Position numbers and translations under genes: made by a program. This document shows positions 53,672-62,298 of a DNA stretch of 64,000 bases, in pieces (positions within the stretch are counted from its first letter, which is position 1; every line of letters starts with the position of its first letter). This DNA comes from Natronosporangium hydrolyticum (lineage in GTDB: Bacteria > Actinomycetota > Actinomycetes > Mycobacteriales > Micromonosporaceae). The notes beneath the pieces are model-generated. The model saw nothing but the letters and a program-made list of their open reading frames with translations, did not search any database and was not told the DNA's origin. Location: assembly GCF_016925615.1 (NCBI RefSeq), contig NZ_CP070499.1, positions 4,030,001-4,094,000 of the forward strand, written 5' to 3'.

Positions 53672-55078
53672 TTAGTAGGAGCGGGCGAGGATGGCGTAGA
53701 GGTCGGGCTCGTCCTCGGCGTCGGGCACCGAACCATCCGCGCGCAGCAGACACCGGACGCTCACCGCGGACTGGTTGGCCTTCGCCTCGCCGGCCTCGCC
53801 CACGGCCGACCACGGCACCCGCACCCAGCCCTCGGCCGCCGCCTCGATCGCCTCGGCCAGGGTGGCGACCTCGGTGGTGCGCGACTCCCGGAACGCAGTC
53901 GCCTCGTCGTAGAGCGCCTGCTGATCAGCGTCGAGCGCGGCCCGGACCGCGCCCACCACGTCCGCTACCGGGGTCGGGGTCTTGCCGCCATCACGCCGCC
54001 GCACCACCACCGCGTTACCGTCGGCCAGATCCCGCGGACCGACCTCGACCCGCACCGGGTAACCCTTCAGCTCGGCGTCGACCGCCCGCCGGCCGAACGG
54101 GGTCTCCACCCGATCATCGAGCGCCACCCGCACCCCGGCGTCGCGGAGCGCGTCGCGCAGCTTGGTCGCCGCCTCCCGCACGCCGTCGCCGTCCTTGACC
54201 ACCATCACGTACGCCTGGATGGGGGCCAACCGCGGCGGCACCCGCAACCCCTGGTCGTCGCCGTGGCACATGATCAACCCACCGAGCATCCGGGTGGAGA
54301 CCCCCCACGAGGTGGTCCACGCGTGCTCCACCGTGCCGGCCGCCGACGAGTAGCTGATGTCGAACGCGCGGGCGAAGTTCTGCCCCAGCTCATGCGAGGT
54401 GCCCATCTGCAAGGCCTTGCCGTCGCCGGTCATCGCCTCCAGCGTGAGCGTGTTGGTGCCCCCGGCGAAGCGCTCCGCGGCGGTCTTGCGCCCGACCACC
54501 ACCGGGATCGCCAGCACGTTGACCATAAAGTCCTCGTACGTCTCGTGCAGGATCTTCCGGGCGTACGCGCGGGCGTCGGCCTCGGTAGCGTGGGCGGTGT
54601 GCCCCTCCTGCCACAGGAACTCGCTGGTCCGCAGGAACACCCGCGGTCGCAGCTCCCAGCGCACCACATTGGCCCACTGGTTGAGCAGCAGCGGCAGGTC
54701 CCGATAGGAGCTGACCCACTTCGCCATCGACTCGCCGATCACGGTCTCGCTGGTGGGGCGGACCACCACCGGCTCGGCGAGCTGCTTGCCGCCGGCGTGG
54801 GTGACCACCGCCAACTCCGGCGAGAAACCCTCGACGTGCTCCGCCTCCCGGGTCAGGTACGCCTCCGGGATGAAGAGTGGGAAGTAGGCGTTCTCGGCGC
54901 CGGCCGCCTTGATCCGGGAGTCGAGCTCTGCCTGCATCCGTTCCCAGAGCGCATAGCCGGTCGGTCGGATCACCATCGTGCCGCGTACCGGGCCGTTCTC
55001 GGCCAGCTGCGCCTTGGCGATCACGTCCTGATACCAGCGCGGGTAATCCTCGGTGCGGGGAGTGAGCACACGTGCCAT
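53672..55078 (-). CDS. proS: Prolyl-tRNA synthetase, archaeal/eukaryotic type
   Basis: 468 residues from ATG 55076-55078. Class II synthetase. Motif 2 and 3 regions are recognised in NQWANVVRWELRPRVFLRTS, FLWQEGHTAHATEADARAYA and the C-terminal anticodon domain (LAPIQAYVMVVKDGDGVREA). The start LTPRTEDYPRWYQDVIAKAQ and the ending with Tyr (ARSY) are of the archaeal/eukaryotic ProRS type. The INS editing domain of the long bacterial enzyme is absent, so misacylated Ala-tRNA must be edited elsewhere. It lies 23 bp after the amidohydrolase gene. Confidence 0.95.
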   Translation of the reverse strand: MARVLTPRTEDYPRWYQDVIAKAQLAENGPVRGTMVIRPTGYALWERMQAELDSRIKAAGAENAYFPLFIPEAYLTREAEHVEGFSPELAVVTHAGGKQLAEPVVVRPTSETVIGESMAKWVSSYRDLPLLLNQWANVVRWELRPRVFLRTSEFLWQEGHTAHATEADARAYARKILHETYEDFMVNVLAIPVVVGRKTAAERFAGGTNTLTLEAMTGDGKALQMGTSHELGQNFARAFDISYSSAAGTVEHAWTTSWGVSTRMLGGLIMCHGDDQGLRVPPRLAPIQAYVMVVKDGDGVREAATKLRDALRDAGVRVALDDRVETPFGRRAVDAELKGYPVRVEVGPRDLADGNAVVVRRRDGGKTPTPVADVVGAVRAALDADQQALYDEATAFRESRTTEVATLAEAIEAAAEGWVRVPWSAVGEAGEAKANQSAVSVRCLLRADGSVPDAEDEPDLYAILARSY

Positions 55079-55101
55079 AGCGGCACATCGTAGTGCAACC
55101 C

Positions 55102-56181
55102 TCAGCGAACCACGCGACCGCGCAGGATGATCCGGCGTGGCTGCCGCACCACCGCCAGATCGGTACGCGGATCCGCCTCGTAGCCGACCAGATCCGCCAG
55201 GCCGCCGTGGCGCAGACCCGGGAACCCGAGCCACTCGCGGGCCCCCCATGAGGCCGCCCGCAGCACCTGCTCCGCCGGCATCCCCGCCCGCTGGTGCAAC
55301 CGCAGCAGCTCCTCGGCGATCAGCCCGTGGGAGATGCCGCCGCCAGCGTCGGTGCCGGCGTAGACCGGCACCCCGGCCGCGACGGCGGCGCGCACCACCG
55401 CCGGGAACCGTTGCTGCAACGCCCGCATGTGCGCCGCGTACCCGGGGAACTTCGACTCCGCCGTGGCGGCGATCGACTCGAAGGTCTCGATGTTGATCAT
55501 CGTTGGAACCAGTGCGGTCCCCCGCCGGGCCATCTCATCGATCAGGTCCTCGGAGAGGCCGGTTCCGTGCTCGATGCAGTCGATCCCGGCCCGGACCAGC
55601 GTCGCCACCGCCTCCTCCGAGAAGGTGTGCGCGGTGATCCGCACCCCGGCGGCGTGGGCGGCGGCGACCGCCCCGGCCAGCGTCTCCTCGTCCCACCCCG
55701 GCGCCAGATCGCCGCGGTCCCGGTCGATCCAGTCGCCGACCAGCTTCACCCAGCCGTTGCCGGCCGCCGCCTGCTCGGTCACGGCCGCCGCCACCTGTTC
55801 GGCCGGCACCTCGACCCCCACGTCGCGCAGGTACCGCTTGATCGGAGCGACGTGGCGGCCGGCCCGGGCCAGCCGCGGCAACTCCGGATCGTCATCCAGC
55901 TCCGGATACGGCAGCGGGGAGCCGGCGTCGCGCAACGCGAGCACTCCGGCATCCCGGTCCTGCAACGCCAACTCCCGCGCCTCGGCCAGGCTGGTGATCG
56001 GCCGGGCGCCGCGGGCGATGCCGATGTGGCAGTGGGCGTCGACCAGCCCCGGCAGGATGAACCCGCCGTCCAACACAGTCTCGGCCCCGGGCACCGGCTC
56101 CCGGCTGACCCGGTCACCGACCAGCCACAGGTCGGTCACCTCGTCCTCGGGGAGCAGCACCCCGCGTACGTGCAGCGCCAT
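55102..56181 (-). CDS. Amidohydrolase (imidazolonepropionase/prolidase-like)
   Basis: 359 residues from ATG 56179-56181. Metal-dependent TIM-barrel hydrolase: GFILPGLVDAHCHIG with H50 and H52, KLVGDWIDRD (Lys, probably carbamylated or metal-bridging), ITAHTFSE, CIEHGTGLSEDLID and the catalytic Asp in VYAGTDAGGGISHG. The N- and C-terminal strands form the usual small beta domain. No signal peptide. The subfamily often hydrolyses cyclic amides or dipeptides (Xaa-Pro). The exact substrate is unknown; proximity to proS is suggestive of proline-related metabolism but not proof. Confidence 0.85.
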   Translation of the reverse strand: MALHVRGVLLPEDEVTDLWLVGDRVSREPVPGAETVLDGGFILPGLVDAHCHIGIARGARPITSLAEARELALQDRDAGVLALRDAGSPLPYPELDDDPELPRLARAGRHVAPIKRYLRDVGVEVPAEQVAAAVTEQAAAGNGWVKLVGDWIDRDRGDLAPGWDEETLAGAVAAAHAAGVRITAHTFSEEAVATLVRAGIDCIEHGTGLSEDLIDEMARRGTALVPTMINIETFESIAATAESKFPGYAAHMRALQQRFPAVVRAAVAAGVPVYAGTDAGGGISHGLIAEELLRLHQRAGMPAEQVLRAASWGAREWLGFPGLRHGGLADLVGYEADPRTDLAVVRQPRRIILRGRVVR

Positions 56182-56224
56182 GCCCACGACCCTACGAGAA
56201 GCCGAGGGTGAACCTCTGCCCCGG

Positions 56225-57670
56225 TCAGTCGCCCTGATAGAGCCGGGCCAGGTCGACCAGTTCGACGTCGGCGCGCCGGCCCGCGGCCGCCCGCAGCTCA
56301 TCGGTGAAGGCGGGCGCGAAGAGCAGGAGCCGGGCATGGGCGGCGCGGCCGCCGAGCGCCGCGCGGGCCCGCTCCAACTCGGTCAACCGACCGGTCCCGA
56401 CCGTCTCGCCCGCCTTCGCTTCACCGAGGGCGAGCACGCTCCGTTCGCTGGGTAGCGCGCCGGCCCCATCCGCGGCGACGACCACGTCCAACTGCCGCTC
56501 CACGCCGTCGACCACCGCAGTCGACGGCCCGACGTGGTCGGCGAACCCGCCCAGCACGGCCGGGTCGGCGTAACGACGCACCCAGGACCTCGCCTGTTCC
56601 TCGAAGACCGGGCCGCGGACCCGCGAGCCGAAGACCGCGCTGAGTCGCTCCTCCCACGCCTCGTGGGGATCCCGCTCCCGCAGCAAGGGACCGTGGGGCT
56701 CCAGCACCGCGTAGTGGAACTGCAAGAACGGGTCGGCCAAGGTGTACGTGGGCCGTTGCGCCCGGATCGGGTCAGTGTGCCGAATCACGAAACCGGCGGC
56801 GATCAGCCGACGCAGCGCCGGGTCGAGATTGGAGACCGACCGCCCCAGCTTCTTTGCGATCTTGCCAGCGCTGACTGCCCCATTCGCGATCGCCCCCAGG
56901 ATGCCGTGATGGAGAACCGGACTGGCGCCGGCGAGCGTCGGGTCCTCAGCCAACAGAGTGGTCGCTTCATGATGCAGAGTCGCTGCGGGAGAGAGCACCC
57001 GAGCCGCCACCCACCGCGTAAAGTCGGCTCGCGAATCAGGCAGATCGAAGTCGACCATGTCAGTGGCGTAACCGATCACACCCCCGATGACGGCGTAGAC
57101 CCCGGCGGCGAGATCCGGGGCGGATGCCGACCCCAGCCACTCGGCGGCGGCCCGGAAATCGTGCGGCTGCATCACGAGCTCCATCCCCGCCCGACCCCGC
57201 AGCGGCGCCTCACCCGCCGTCAACGCAGACATCATCGCGATCGCGGAGCCGCACAGGACCAACCGGGAGCGGCCAGCATTGCTGCGCTGGCCAGCGGGGC
57301 CGAGGGCGGCAGCGACGATCGAGTCCACCGAAGGGTCGGCCTCCAGTACATGCCCGAACTCATCCAGCACCACCGGCACCGAACGGTCCCGCCCGAGGGC
57401 CAGCAATTGCCGGAACGCCTCCTCCCAGTTCTCCAGCGCCAGCCGGCCCACTCCGAGATGGGAACCGAGCTGCTCACCGAGCCGGGTGAGCTGGATCGCC
57501 GACTCGGTCCGGGTGGCCTCCCAGACGAAGCCACCACGATCGTGTGCGAGCCCCTCCAGCAGGGTGGACTTCCCGATCCGGCGGCGACCGTAGACCAGCC
57601 CCAACGAGTGCTTCGGCACCTCGGAATCGAAGAACCCGGCGACGTGGCTGCGATAGTCGGCGGTCGGCAT
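56225..57670 (-). CDS. STAND-like ATPase with C-terminal DUF234-like nuclease-fold domain (paralogue 2)
   Basis: 481 residues, ATG with GGAG upstream. Same layout as the protein at 14729-16189: Walker A GRRRIGKS (28-35), Walker B VVLDEF (100-105), a sensor LVLCGSA, a winged-helix segment (SAGKIAKKLGRSVSNLDPAL) and a C-terminal domain with D395 and E417-x-K419 (GEAKAGE). The sequences differ clearly, so they are old paralogues or separate acquisitions. It sits between ffh and the amidohydrolase. The region before the start is packed with repeats (57680-57743). Function unknown. Confidence 0.85.
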   Translation of the reverse strand: MPTADYRSHVAGFFDSEVPKHSLGLVYGRRRIGKSTLLEGLAHDRGGFVWEATRTESAIQLTRLGEQLGSHLGVGRLALENWEEAFRQLLALGRDRSVPVVLDEFGHVLEADPSVDSIVAAALGPAGQRSNAGRSRLVLCGSAIAMMSALTAGEAPLRGRAGMELVMQPHDFRAAAEWLGSASAPDLAAGVYAVIGGVIGYATDMVDFDLPDSRADFTRWVAARVLSPAATLHHEATTLLAEDPTLAGASPVLHHGILGAIANGAVSAGKIAKKLGRSVSNLDPALRRLIAAGFVIRHTDPIRAQRPTYTLADPFLQFHYAVLEPHGPLLRERDPHEAWEERLSAVFGSRVRGPVFEEQARSWVRRYADPAVLGGFADHVGPSTAVVDGVERQLDVVVAADGAGALPSERSVLALGEAKAGETVGTGRLTELERARAALGGRAAHARLLLFAPAFTDELRAAAGRRADVELVDLARLYQGD

Positions 57671-57679
57671 GGCGGCTCC

Positions 57680-57743
57680 GGCTGACGATACTCAGGCTGA
57701 CGATACTCAGGCTGACGATACTATCGTCGGCCTGAGTATCGTC
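57680..57743. repeat. Tandem and inverted repeats upstream of ATPase 2
   Basis: A 15-bp unit GGCTGACGATACTCA occurs at 57680-57694 and 57695-57709, with a third, 14-base copy at 57710-57723. The third copy begins a 15-bp palindrome with the sequence GACGATACTATCGTC (57714-57728), followed by an inverted copy CTGAGTATCGTC (57732-57743). In the ATPase direction they cover the promoter and 5' leader (TAGTAT in the palindrome is a possible -10). They suggest several binding sites for a regulator or a variable repeat tract. Confidence 0.8.
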
Positions 57744-57766
57744 GACGGCGAAGCCCGAGCGGGCGG

Positions 57767-59326
57767 TCAGCCGCCGCGCTGTTCGGGCTTGCCCTTGCCG
57801 AGCTTGTTGAAGTCCAGCTTCGGCGGAGTGAAGTCGTCGCCGCCGGACGCCCCGCCCGGGGGCATCCCCGGGGGCAGCTGGGGTGTGCCGCCGGCGCCCC
57901 GGGGGGCGCCACCGCCGCGGGCGCCGCCGACCTTGCTCCGGCCGCCGCCCTTCTGCTGCTTCTGCTTGCGTTTGTTCTTCGGGGACTTGGTCGCCTTCCG
58001 GCCGCCCATGCCGGGCATGCCGAACATGCCGCCCATCTGCTTCATCATCTTCTGGGCGTCGGCGAATCGACTCAGCAGCTGGTTGAGCTCGGTGACCGTC
58101 CGCCCGGAGCCGGCAGCGATCCGAGCCCGCCGCGAACCATTGATGATCTTAGGGTTGGCGCGCTCCGCCGGGGTCATCGAGCGGATCATAGCGGTGACCC
58201 GGTCCAGCTGGGAGTCGTCGACCTCCGCCAGCTGGTCCTTCATCTGGGCCATGCCCGGCACCATGCCGAGCACGTTGGCGATCGGCCCCATCTTGCGGAC
58301 CGCCTGCAGTTGCTCAAGGAAGTCGTCGAGCGTCAGCTGTTCGCCGCCGAACAGCTTGGCGCTCATCCGCTCTTTTTGGTCCTCCTCGAACGCCTGCTCA
58401 GCCTTCTCGATCAGGGTCAGCTGGTCACCCATGCCGAGAATCCGACCCGCCAGCCGGTCGGGGTGGAACACGTCGAAATCGTCAAGCTTCTCGCCGGTGG
58501 AGGCGAACAAGATCGGCTGCCCGGTGACGTGCCGAACCGAGAGCGCCGCGCCGCCGCGGGCGTCACCGTCGAGCTTCGCGAGCACCACACCGGTGATCCC
58601 GACCCCATCCCGGAACGCCTCGGCGGTGGTCACCGCGTCCTGCCCGACCATCGCGTCGATGACGAAGAGGGTTTCGTCGGGCGAGGTGGCGTCCCGGATC
58701 GCGGCGGCCTGCGCCATCATCTCCGCGTCGACACCGAGCCGGCCGGCCGTGTCGACGATCACAATGTCGCGGGCCTGCCGCCGGGCGTGGTCGAGGGCAT
58801 CCCGGGCGACCTGCACCGGGTCGCCGACGCCATTGCCGGGCTGTGGCGCATACACCTCAAGGTTTGCTCGCTCTCCCAGCACCTGCAGCTGGTTCACGGC
58901 GTTCGGCCGTTGCAGGTCCGCGGCGACCAGCAACGGCTGGTGCCCCTGCTCCCGCAGCCAGCGGCCGAGCTTGCCGGCGAGGGTCGTCTTACCGGAGCCC
59001 TGCAGGCCGGCCAGCATGATCACGGTGGGGGGCTGCTTGGCGAACTGGAGCCGCCGCGCCTCCCCGCCGAGGATGCCGATCAGCTCTTCGTGGACGATCT
59101 TGATGACCTGTTGGCCCGGGTTGAGCGCCTGCGAGACCTCCGCGCCGCGCGCCCGTTCCTTGACCGCATTGATGAACACCCGGACCACCGGTAGCGCGAC
59201 ATCGGCCTCCAGCAGCGCGAGCCGGATCTCCCGGGCGGCGGCGTCGATGTCGGCGTCGGTGAGTCGCCCCTTGCTGCGGAGCTTGGTGAGGATCCCGGTC
59301 AGCCGGTCACTCAAGGTGGCAAACAC
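57767..59326 (-). CDS. ffh: Signal recognition particle protein Ffh
   Basis: 519 residues from GTG 59324-59326 (MFATLSDRLTGILTKLRSKG). The N-domain, the GTPase G-domain (G1 GLQGSGKTT, G3 DTAGR, G4 in VLAKLDGDARGG) and the Met-rich M-domain (SRFADAQKMMKQMGGMFGMP) are complete. The C-terminal extension of about 65 residues is Lys then Gly/Pro-rich (KNKRKQKQQKGGGRSKVGG), typical of actinobacterial Ffh. Targets nascent membrane proteins to SecYEG with FtsY and 4.5S RNA. A TACGCT hexamer on the minus strand (plus 59371-59376) is a weak promoter candidate. Confidence 0.97.
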   Translation of the reverse strand: MFATLSDRLTGILTKLRSKGRLTDADIDAAAREIRLALLEADVALPVVRVFINAVKERARGAEVSQALNPGQQVIKIVHEELIGILGGEARRLQFAKQPPTVIMLAGLQGSGKTTLAGKLGRWLREQGHQPLLVAADLQRPNAVNQLQVLGERANLEVYAPQPGNGVGDPVQVARDALDHARRQARDIVIVDTAGRLGVDAEMMAQAAAIRDATSPDETLFVIDAMVGQDAVTTAEAFRDGVGITGVVLAKLDGDARGGAALSVRHVTGQPILFASTGEKLDDFDVFHPDRLAGRILGMGDQLTLIEKAEQAFEEDQKERMSAKLFGGEQLTLDDFLEQLQAVRKMGPIANVLGMVPGMAQMKDQLAEVDDSQLDRVTAMIRSMTPAERANPKIINGSRRARIAAGSGRTVTELNQLLSRFADAQKMMKQMGGMFGMPGMGGRKATKSPKNKRKQKQQKGGGRSKVGGARGGGAPRGAGGTPQLPPGMPPGGASGGDDFTPPKLDFNKLGKGKPEQRGG

Positions 59327-59389
59327 TGCACACTTCCCGTGGTCGAGTTTGGGTTGGCGCCCCGCCCGCAAGCGTAGCGGCCGCGTGAG

Positions 59390-59815
59390 TTACTCGACGG
59401 CGGTGCGGCGCGAACCAGTCTGGTATTCGAAGAGCATTCCGCTGGTGGCGACGATCACCGCGATCCCGCCGGCGACCATCAGCCACCACATCCAGAACGC
59501 GACGCCGATCCCGGTGACCGAAGCGGCGAGCGCGATCCCCATCGGGTAGTAGCTACCGGGGCTGAAGAAGCCGACCTCGCCAGCGCCCTCGGAGATCTCC
59601 GCCTCCGGCCGGTCCTCCGGCCGCAGGTCGATCCGACGGGCGATCACCAGGAAGTAGGTGCCGACCATGATGCTCAGGAAGAACGACAGGAGTAGCGCGA
59701 TGGTGCCGATCCACTCGATGTAGCCGAGGCTGTACCAGGTCCACCAGCCGTAGACCCCGGAGGTGGCCAGCAGGAAGGCGGCGATCCCGCCGAAGATCCG
59801 CCACTCGGTCTTCAC
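59390..59815 (-). CDS. ctaF: Cytochrome c oxidase subunit IV (actinobacterial)
   Basis: 141 residues from GTG 59813-59815, with a GAGGGAG site inside the end of ctaC. Four transmembrane helices (about 7-27, 34-57, 91-110, 112-132). MKTEWRIFGGIAAFLLATSG, followed by VYGWWTWYSLGYIEWIGTIA, is the typical CtaF start; FFSPGSYYPMGIALAASVTG follows the loop. The subunit is specific to actinobacterial aa3 oxidase in the bcc-aa3 supercomplex. Starts 1 bp after the ctaC stop. Confidence 0.93.
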   Translation of the reverse strand: MKTEWRIFGGIAAFLLATSGVYGWWTWYSLGYIEWIGTIALLLSFFLSIMVGTYFLVIARRIDLRPEDRPEAEISEGAGEVGFFSPGSYYPMGIALAASVTGIGVAFWMWWLMVAGGIAVIVATSGMLFEYQTGSRRTAVE

Positions 59816-59816
59816 G

Positions 59817-60782
59817 TCAACGCACTCCCTCAGACTCGGCGTCGGCCGGCAGCTCCGGGACGCCCGACAGCTCGGATGCGCCCTGCGGATCCTCACCGTC
59901 AAACGTACGCCGGGTGTCGAACGGCTCAGTGGTGGTCGCCAGCGGCGCCTCGCCCACCGACTGCAGCGCCTCTGGCTGCGACAGCCCGGCCTGCAGCGCC
60001 CCGAGGTAGTCCTGGTAGACCTCCGGCGACACCGCCCGCAGCTCGAAGTTCATCATCGAGTGGTAGGTGCCGCAGAACTCGGCGCACCGGCCAACGTAGT
60101 GGCCCTCCCGGTCGACCTGGATAGTCACCTCGAACTCGTTGCGCACCAGGCCCGGGAAGACATCGCGCTTGAACAGCAGCTCTGGCACCCAGAACGAGTG
60201 GATGACATCCTCGGCGGTGAGCTCGAACCGGATCGTCTGACCGGTCGGCACCACCAGGATCGGGATCTGGTCGCTGGTCCCGACCGTCGAGGCGATGGTG
60301 TTCGCCTCCTCGCCGGGCTCGTCGCGGTAGTTGAACTGCCAGTTCCACTTGAACGCGACGACCTCGACGGTCACATCCGGATCCGGGGTGGTCGCCTCGA
60401 CCTCGTCCTGGATCACCACGGTGTGGTAGAAGAGCACCGCGATCACCAGGAACGGCGTGATCGTGTAGAGCACCTCCATCGGGAGGTTGAACCGGGTCTG
60501 GGTGGGCAGCTCATCGCTGCGCTTGCGGTACCGGATCAGGCACCAGAAGATCAGACCCCAGACCAGGAAGCCCACGAGCAGCGCCGCGAGCACGGAGCCG
60601 ATCCACATGTCGTACATCCGCTGGGACTGGTCGGTGATCCCGCCCTGCGGCCAGCCGAAGCCGTCGAAGACCTCGCCGACCTCCTGAAGGCAGCCGCTCA
60701 GCAGCGTGATCAACGCCGCACCGCCGACCGCGAGCCCGCTCGCGCGTACGGCGACCCTGCCCCGCGACGCTTTCGTGCCCAC
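59817..60782 (-). CDS. ctaC: Cytochrome c oxidase subunit II
   Basis: 321 residues, GTG with AAGGAGG 9 nt upstream. Signal with lipobox LLSGC (mature N-terminal Cys about 31), two transmembrane helices (about 60-85 and 105-125) and the CuA cupredoxin domain. Copper ligands appear as DVIHSFWVPELLFKRDVFPG, then GRCAEFCGTYHSMM. An acidic tail of about 45 residues (TTEPFDTRRTFDGEDPQGAS) follows. Subunit of the aa3-type terminal oxidase. Subunits I and III are not in this window. Confidence 0.96.
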   Translation of the reverse strand: MGTKASRGRVAVRASGLAVGGAALITLLSGCLQEVGEVFDGFGWPQGGITDQSQRMYDMWIGSVLAALLVGFLVWGLIFWCLIRYRKRSDELPTQTRFNLPMEVLYTITPFLVIAVLFYHTVVIQDEVEATTPDPDVTVEVVAFKWNWQFNYRDEPGEEANTIASTVGTSDQIPILVVPTGQTIRFELTAEDVIHSFWVPELLFKRDVFPGLVRNEFEVTIQVDREGHYVGRCAEFCGTYHSMMNFELRAVSPEVYQDYLGALQAGLSQPEALQSVGEAPLATTTEPFDTRRTFDGEDPQGASELSGVPELPADAESEGVR

Positions 60783-60864
60783 CAGCTCATGCCTCCTTAC
60801 GGCTGCCCGACGCAGGCAGAGTACCGGACCCCGGCAGGCGTGCCGGGCGTGGGGCGGGCGGTCC

Positions 60865-60870
60865 TACAGT
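60865..60870 (+). promoter_or_regulatory. TACAGT -10 element, leaderless start
   Basis: TACAGT lies 6 nt before GTG 60877; with no Shine-Dalgarno sequence the transcript is probably leaderless. The same 94-bp divergent gap has TACTCT on the minus strand (plus 60818-60823) as a candidate -10 for ctaC. Confidence 0.45.
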
Positions 60871-60876
60871 CGAGAG

Positions 60877-62016
60877 GTGAGCACATCCGAGCGCCCAGCC
60901 GCCGCGAACCACCCGGCCCCGGTGTACTTCGACGCCGCTACCGCCGCCCCGCCGCACCCGGTGGCCCGGCAGGCGTTGCTGGCCGCACTCGACGACGGCT
61001 GGGCCGACCCGGGCAAGCTCTACAGCGCCGCTCGCCGCGCCCGCCAGCTGCTCGACGCGGCGACCGAAGCGGTCGCCGCAACCCTCCAGGTACGCCCGGA
61101 TGAGGTGATCTTCACCGGCAGCGGGACCGCAGCGGTGGCGGCCGCGATCCACGGCGTCTTCGCCGTCGACGGTCGGCCGGCGCCGCCCGGGTCGGTGGTG
61201 CACTCGGCGATCGAGCACTCGTCGGTGTTCGCGGCCGCCGGCGACGCCGCCGCCGAGCCGGTACCGGTGGACCTGCTCGGGCGGCTCGACCTCGACCGTT
61301 GGCGGCGAGCGATCGCTACCCCGGGGGTCCGGCTCGGGGTACTGATCAGCGCCAGTCACGAGGTGGGGACGGTGCAGCCGCTCCCGGCGGCGCTCGCCGC
61401 GGCCGACGCGAGCGGGGTGCCGGTGCTGGTCGACGCGGCGCAGTCGCTAGGCCGGATCCCGGTGCCCGCGGGCTGGTCGCTGCTGACCGGCTCAGCCCGC
61501 AAATGGGGCGGGCCGCCCGGCGTCGGTCTGCTGGTGGTCCGGAAGGGCACCCGGTGGACGGCGCCGCCCAGCGGCGCGGTCGGCGCCGCGCTACCCACCG
61601 TGGTCGCCGCCGCTGCGGCGCTGCGGGCGGCGGCGGCGGAGGCTTCGGCCGAGGCGGCGCGGTTGGCCCCGCTGGTGGACCGGATCCGGGAGCGGGTGGC
61701 GGCGACCGTGCCCGAGGTCGAGATCGTCGGCGACCCGGTGGCGCGGTTGCCGAATGTGGTCACCTTCTCCTGCCTCTATGTGGACGGCGAGGCGTTGCTC
61801 CACGAGTTGGATCGGCGCGGCTTCGCGGTCTCGTCCGGCTCGTCGTGCACCGCCGAGACGCTGCGGCCGAGCCATGTGCTGGCGGCGATGGGGGTGCTGT
61901 CGCACGGCAACATCCGGCTCTCACTCCACCGGGAGACCACCGCTGCGGAGGTGGACCGGTTCTTGGCGGAGCTGCCCGAGGTGGTCGCGCGGCTGCGGGC
62001 GGAGATCGGGGTATGA
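60877..62016 (+). CDS. Cysteine desulfurase (NifS/IscS-like)
   Basis: 379 residues from GTG 60877-60879. PLP enzyme that releases sulfur from Cys as a persulfide. The fold begins with VYFDAATAAPPHPVARQALL; SASHEVGTVQPL, LVDAAQSLGRIP (PLP-binding Asp) and LTGSARKWGGPPGVGLLVVR (Schiff-base Lys) are in place, and the catalytic loop SSGSSCTAETLRPSHVLAAM has the active Cys. Overlaps a TusA-like gene by 4 nt, so the sulfur is probably handed on to that carrier for tRNA thiolation, thiamine or molybdopterin. Confidence 0.93.
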   Translation: MSTSERPAAANHPAPVYFDAATAAPPHPVARQALLAALDDGWADPGKLYSAARRARQLLDAATEAVAATLQVRPDEVIFTGSGTAAVAAAIHGVFAVDGRPAPPGSVVHSAIEHSSVFAAAGDAAAEPVPVDLLGRLDLDRWRRAIATPGVRLGVLISASHEVGTVQPLPAALAAADASGVPVLVDAAQSLGRIPVPAGWSLLTGSARKWGGPPGVGLLVVRKGTRWTAPPSGAVGAALPTVVAAAAALRAAAAEASAEAARLAPLVDRIRERVAATVPEVEIVGDPVARLPNVVTFSCLYVDGEALLHELDRRGFAVSSGSSCTAETLRPSHVLAAMGVLSHGNIRLSLHRETTAAEVDRFLAELPEVVARLRAEIGV

Positions 62017-62237
62017 CCGGTCCGGTCGAGGTGCTCGACTGCCGGGGGCAGCGGTGTCCGCTACCCGTCATCCACTTGGCGCGACGGTTGCCCGAGCTGC
62101 CGGTCGGCGCGGTGGTGCGGGTGCTCGCCGACGATCCGGCGGCGGCCAACGACATCCCGGCCTGGTGCCGGCTGCGCGAGCAGGAGTACCTCGGCTCGCC
62201 AGCCACGCACGCGTACGAGGTGCGGCGGAGCGGCTGA
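62013..62237 (+). CDS. TusA-like sulfur carrier protein
   Basis: 74 residues. VEVLDCRGQRCPLPVIHLAR contains the CPxP motif with the sulfur-carrying Cys; a second Cys (CRG) precedes it, and VGAVVRVLADDPAAANDIPA and the late AWCRL match the small two-layer fold. ATG overlaps the desulfurase stop (ATGA), so the two are co-translated. Accepts persulfide sulfur from the desulfurase and passes it to an unknown acceptor. Confidence 0.92.
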   Translation: MTGPVEVLDCRGQRCPLPVIHLARRLPELPVGAVVRVLADDPAAANDIPAWCRLREQEYLGSPATHAYEVRRSG

Positions 62238-62266
62238 TCAGTCCGTGAGATTACCGGTACCGATAT

Positions 62267-62277
62267 CGAAACTTTCG
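62267..62277 (+). promoter_or_regulatory. Xylanase regulatory palindrome
   Basis: CGAAACTTTCG, a perfect 11-bp palindrome with central C. It is the same as the motif described upstream of Streptomyces xylanase genes (CGAAASTTTCG), the binding site for xylan-responsive LacI-type regulators such as BxlR/XlnR. It lies 22 bp upstream of the -35. Confidence 0.8.
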
Positions 62278-62298
62278 GAAATTTACCGGCAACAACGG

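Noticed and set aside
57680-57743. Repeats considered as a CRISPR array
   Set aside because: Units are 15 bp and adjacent, with no spacers and no cas genes nearby.
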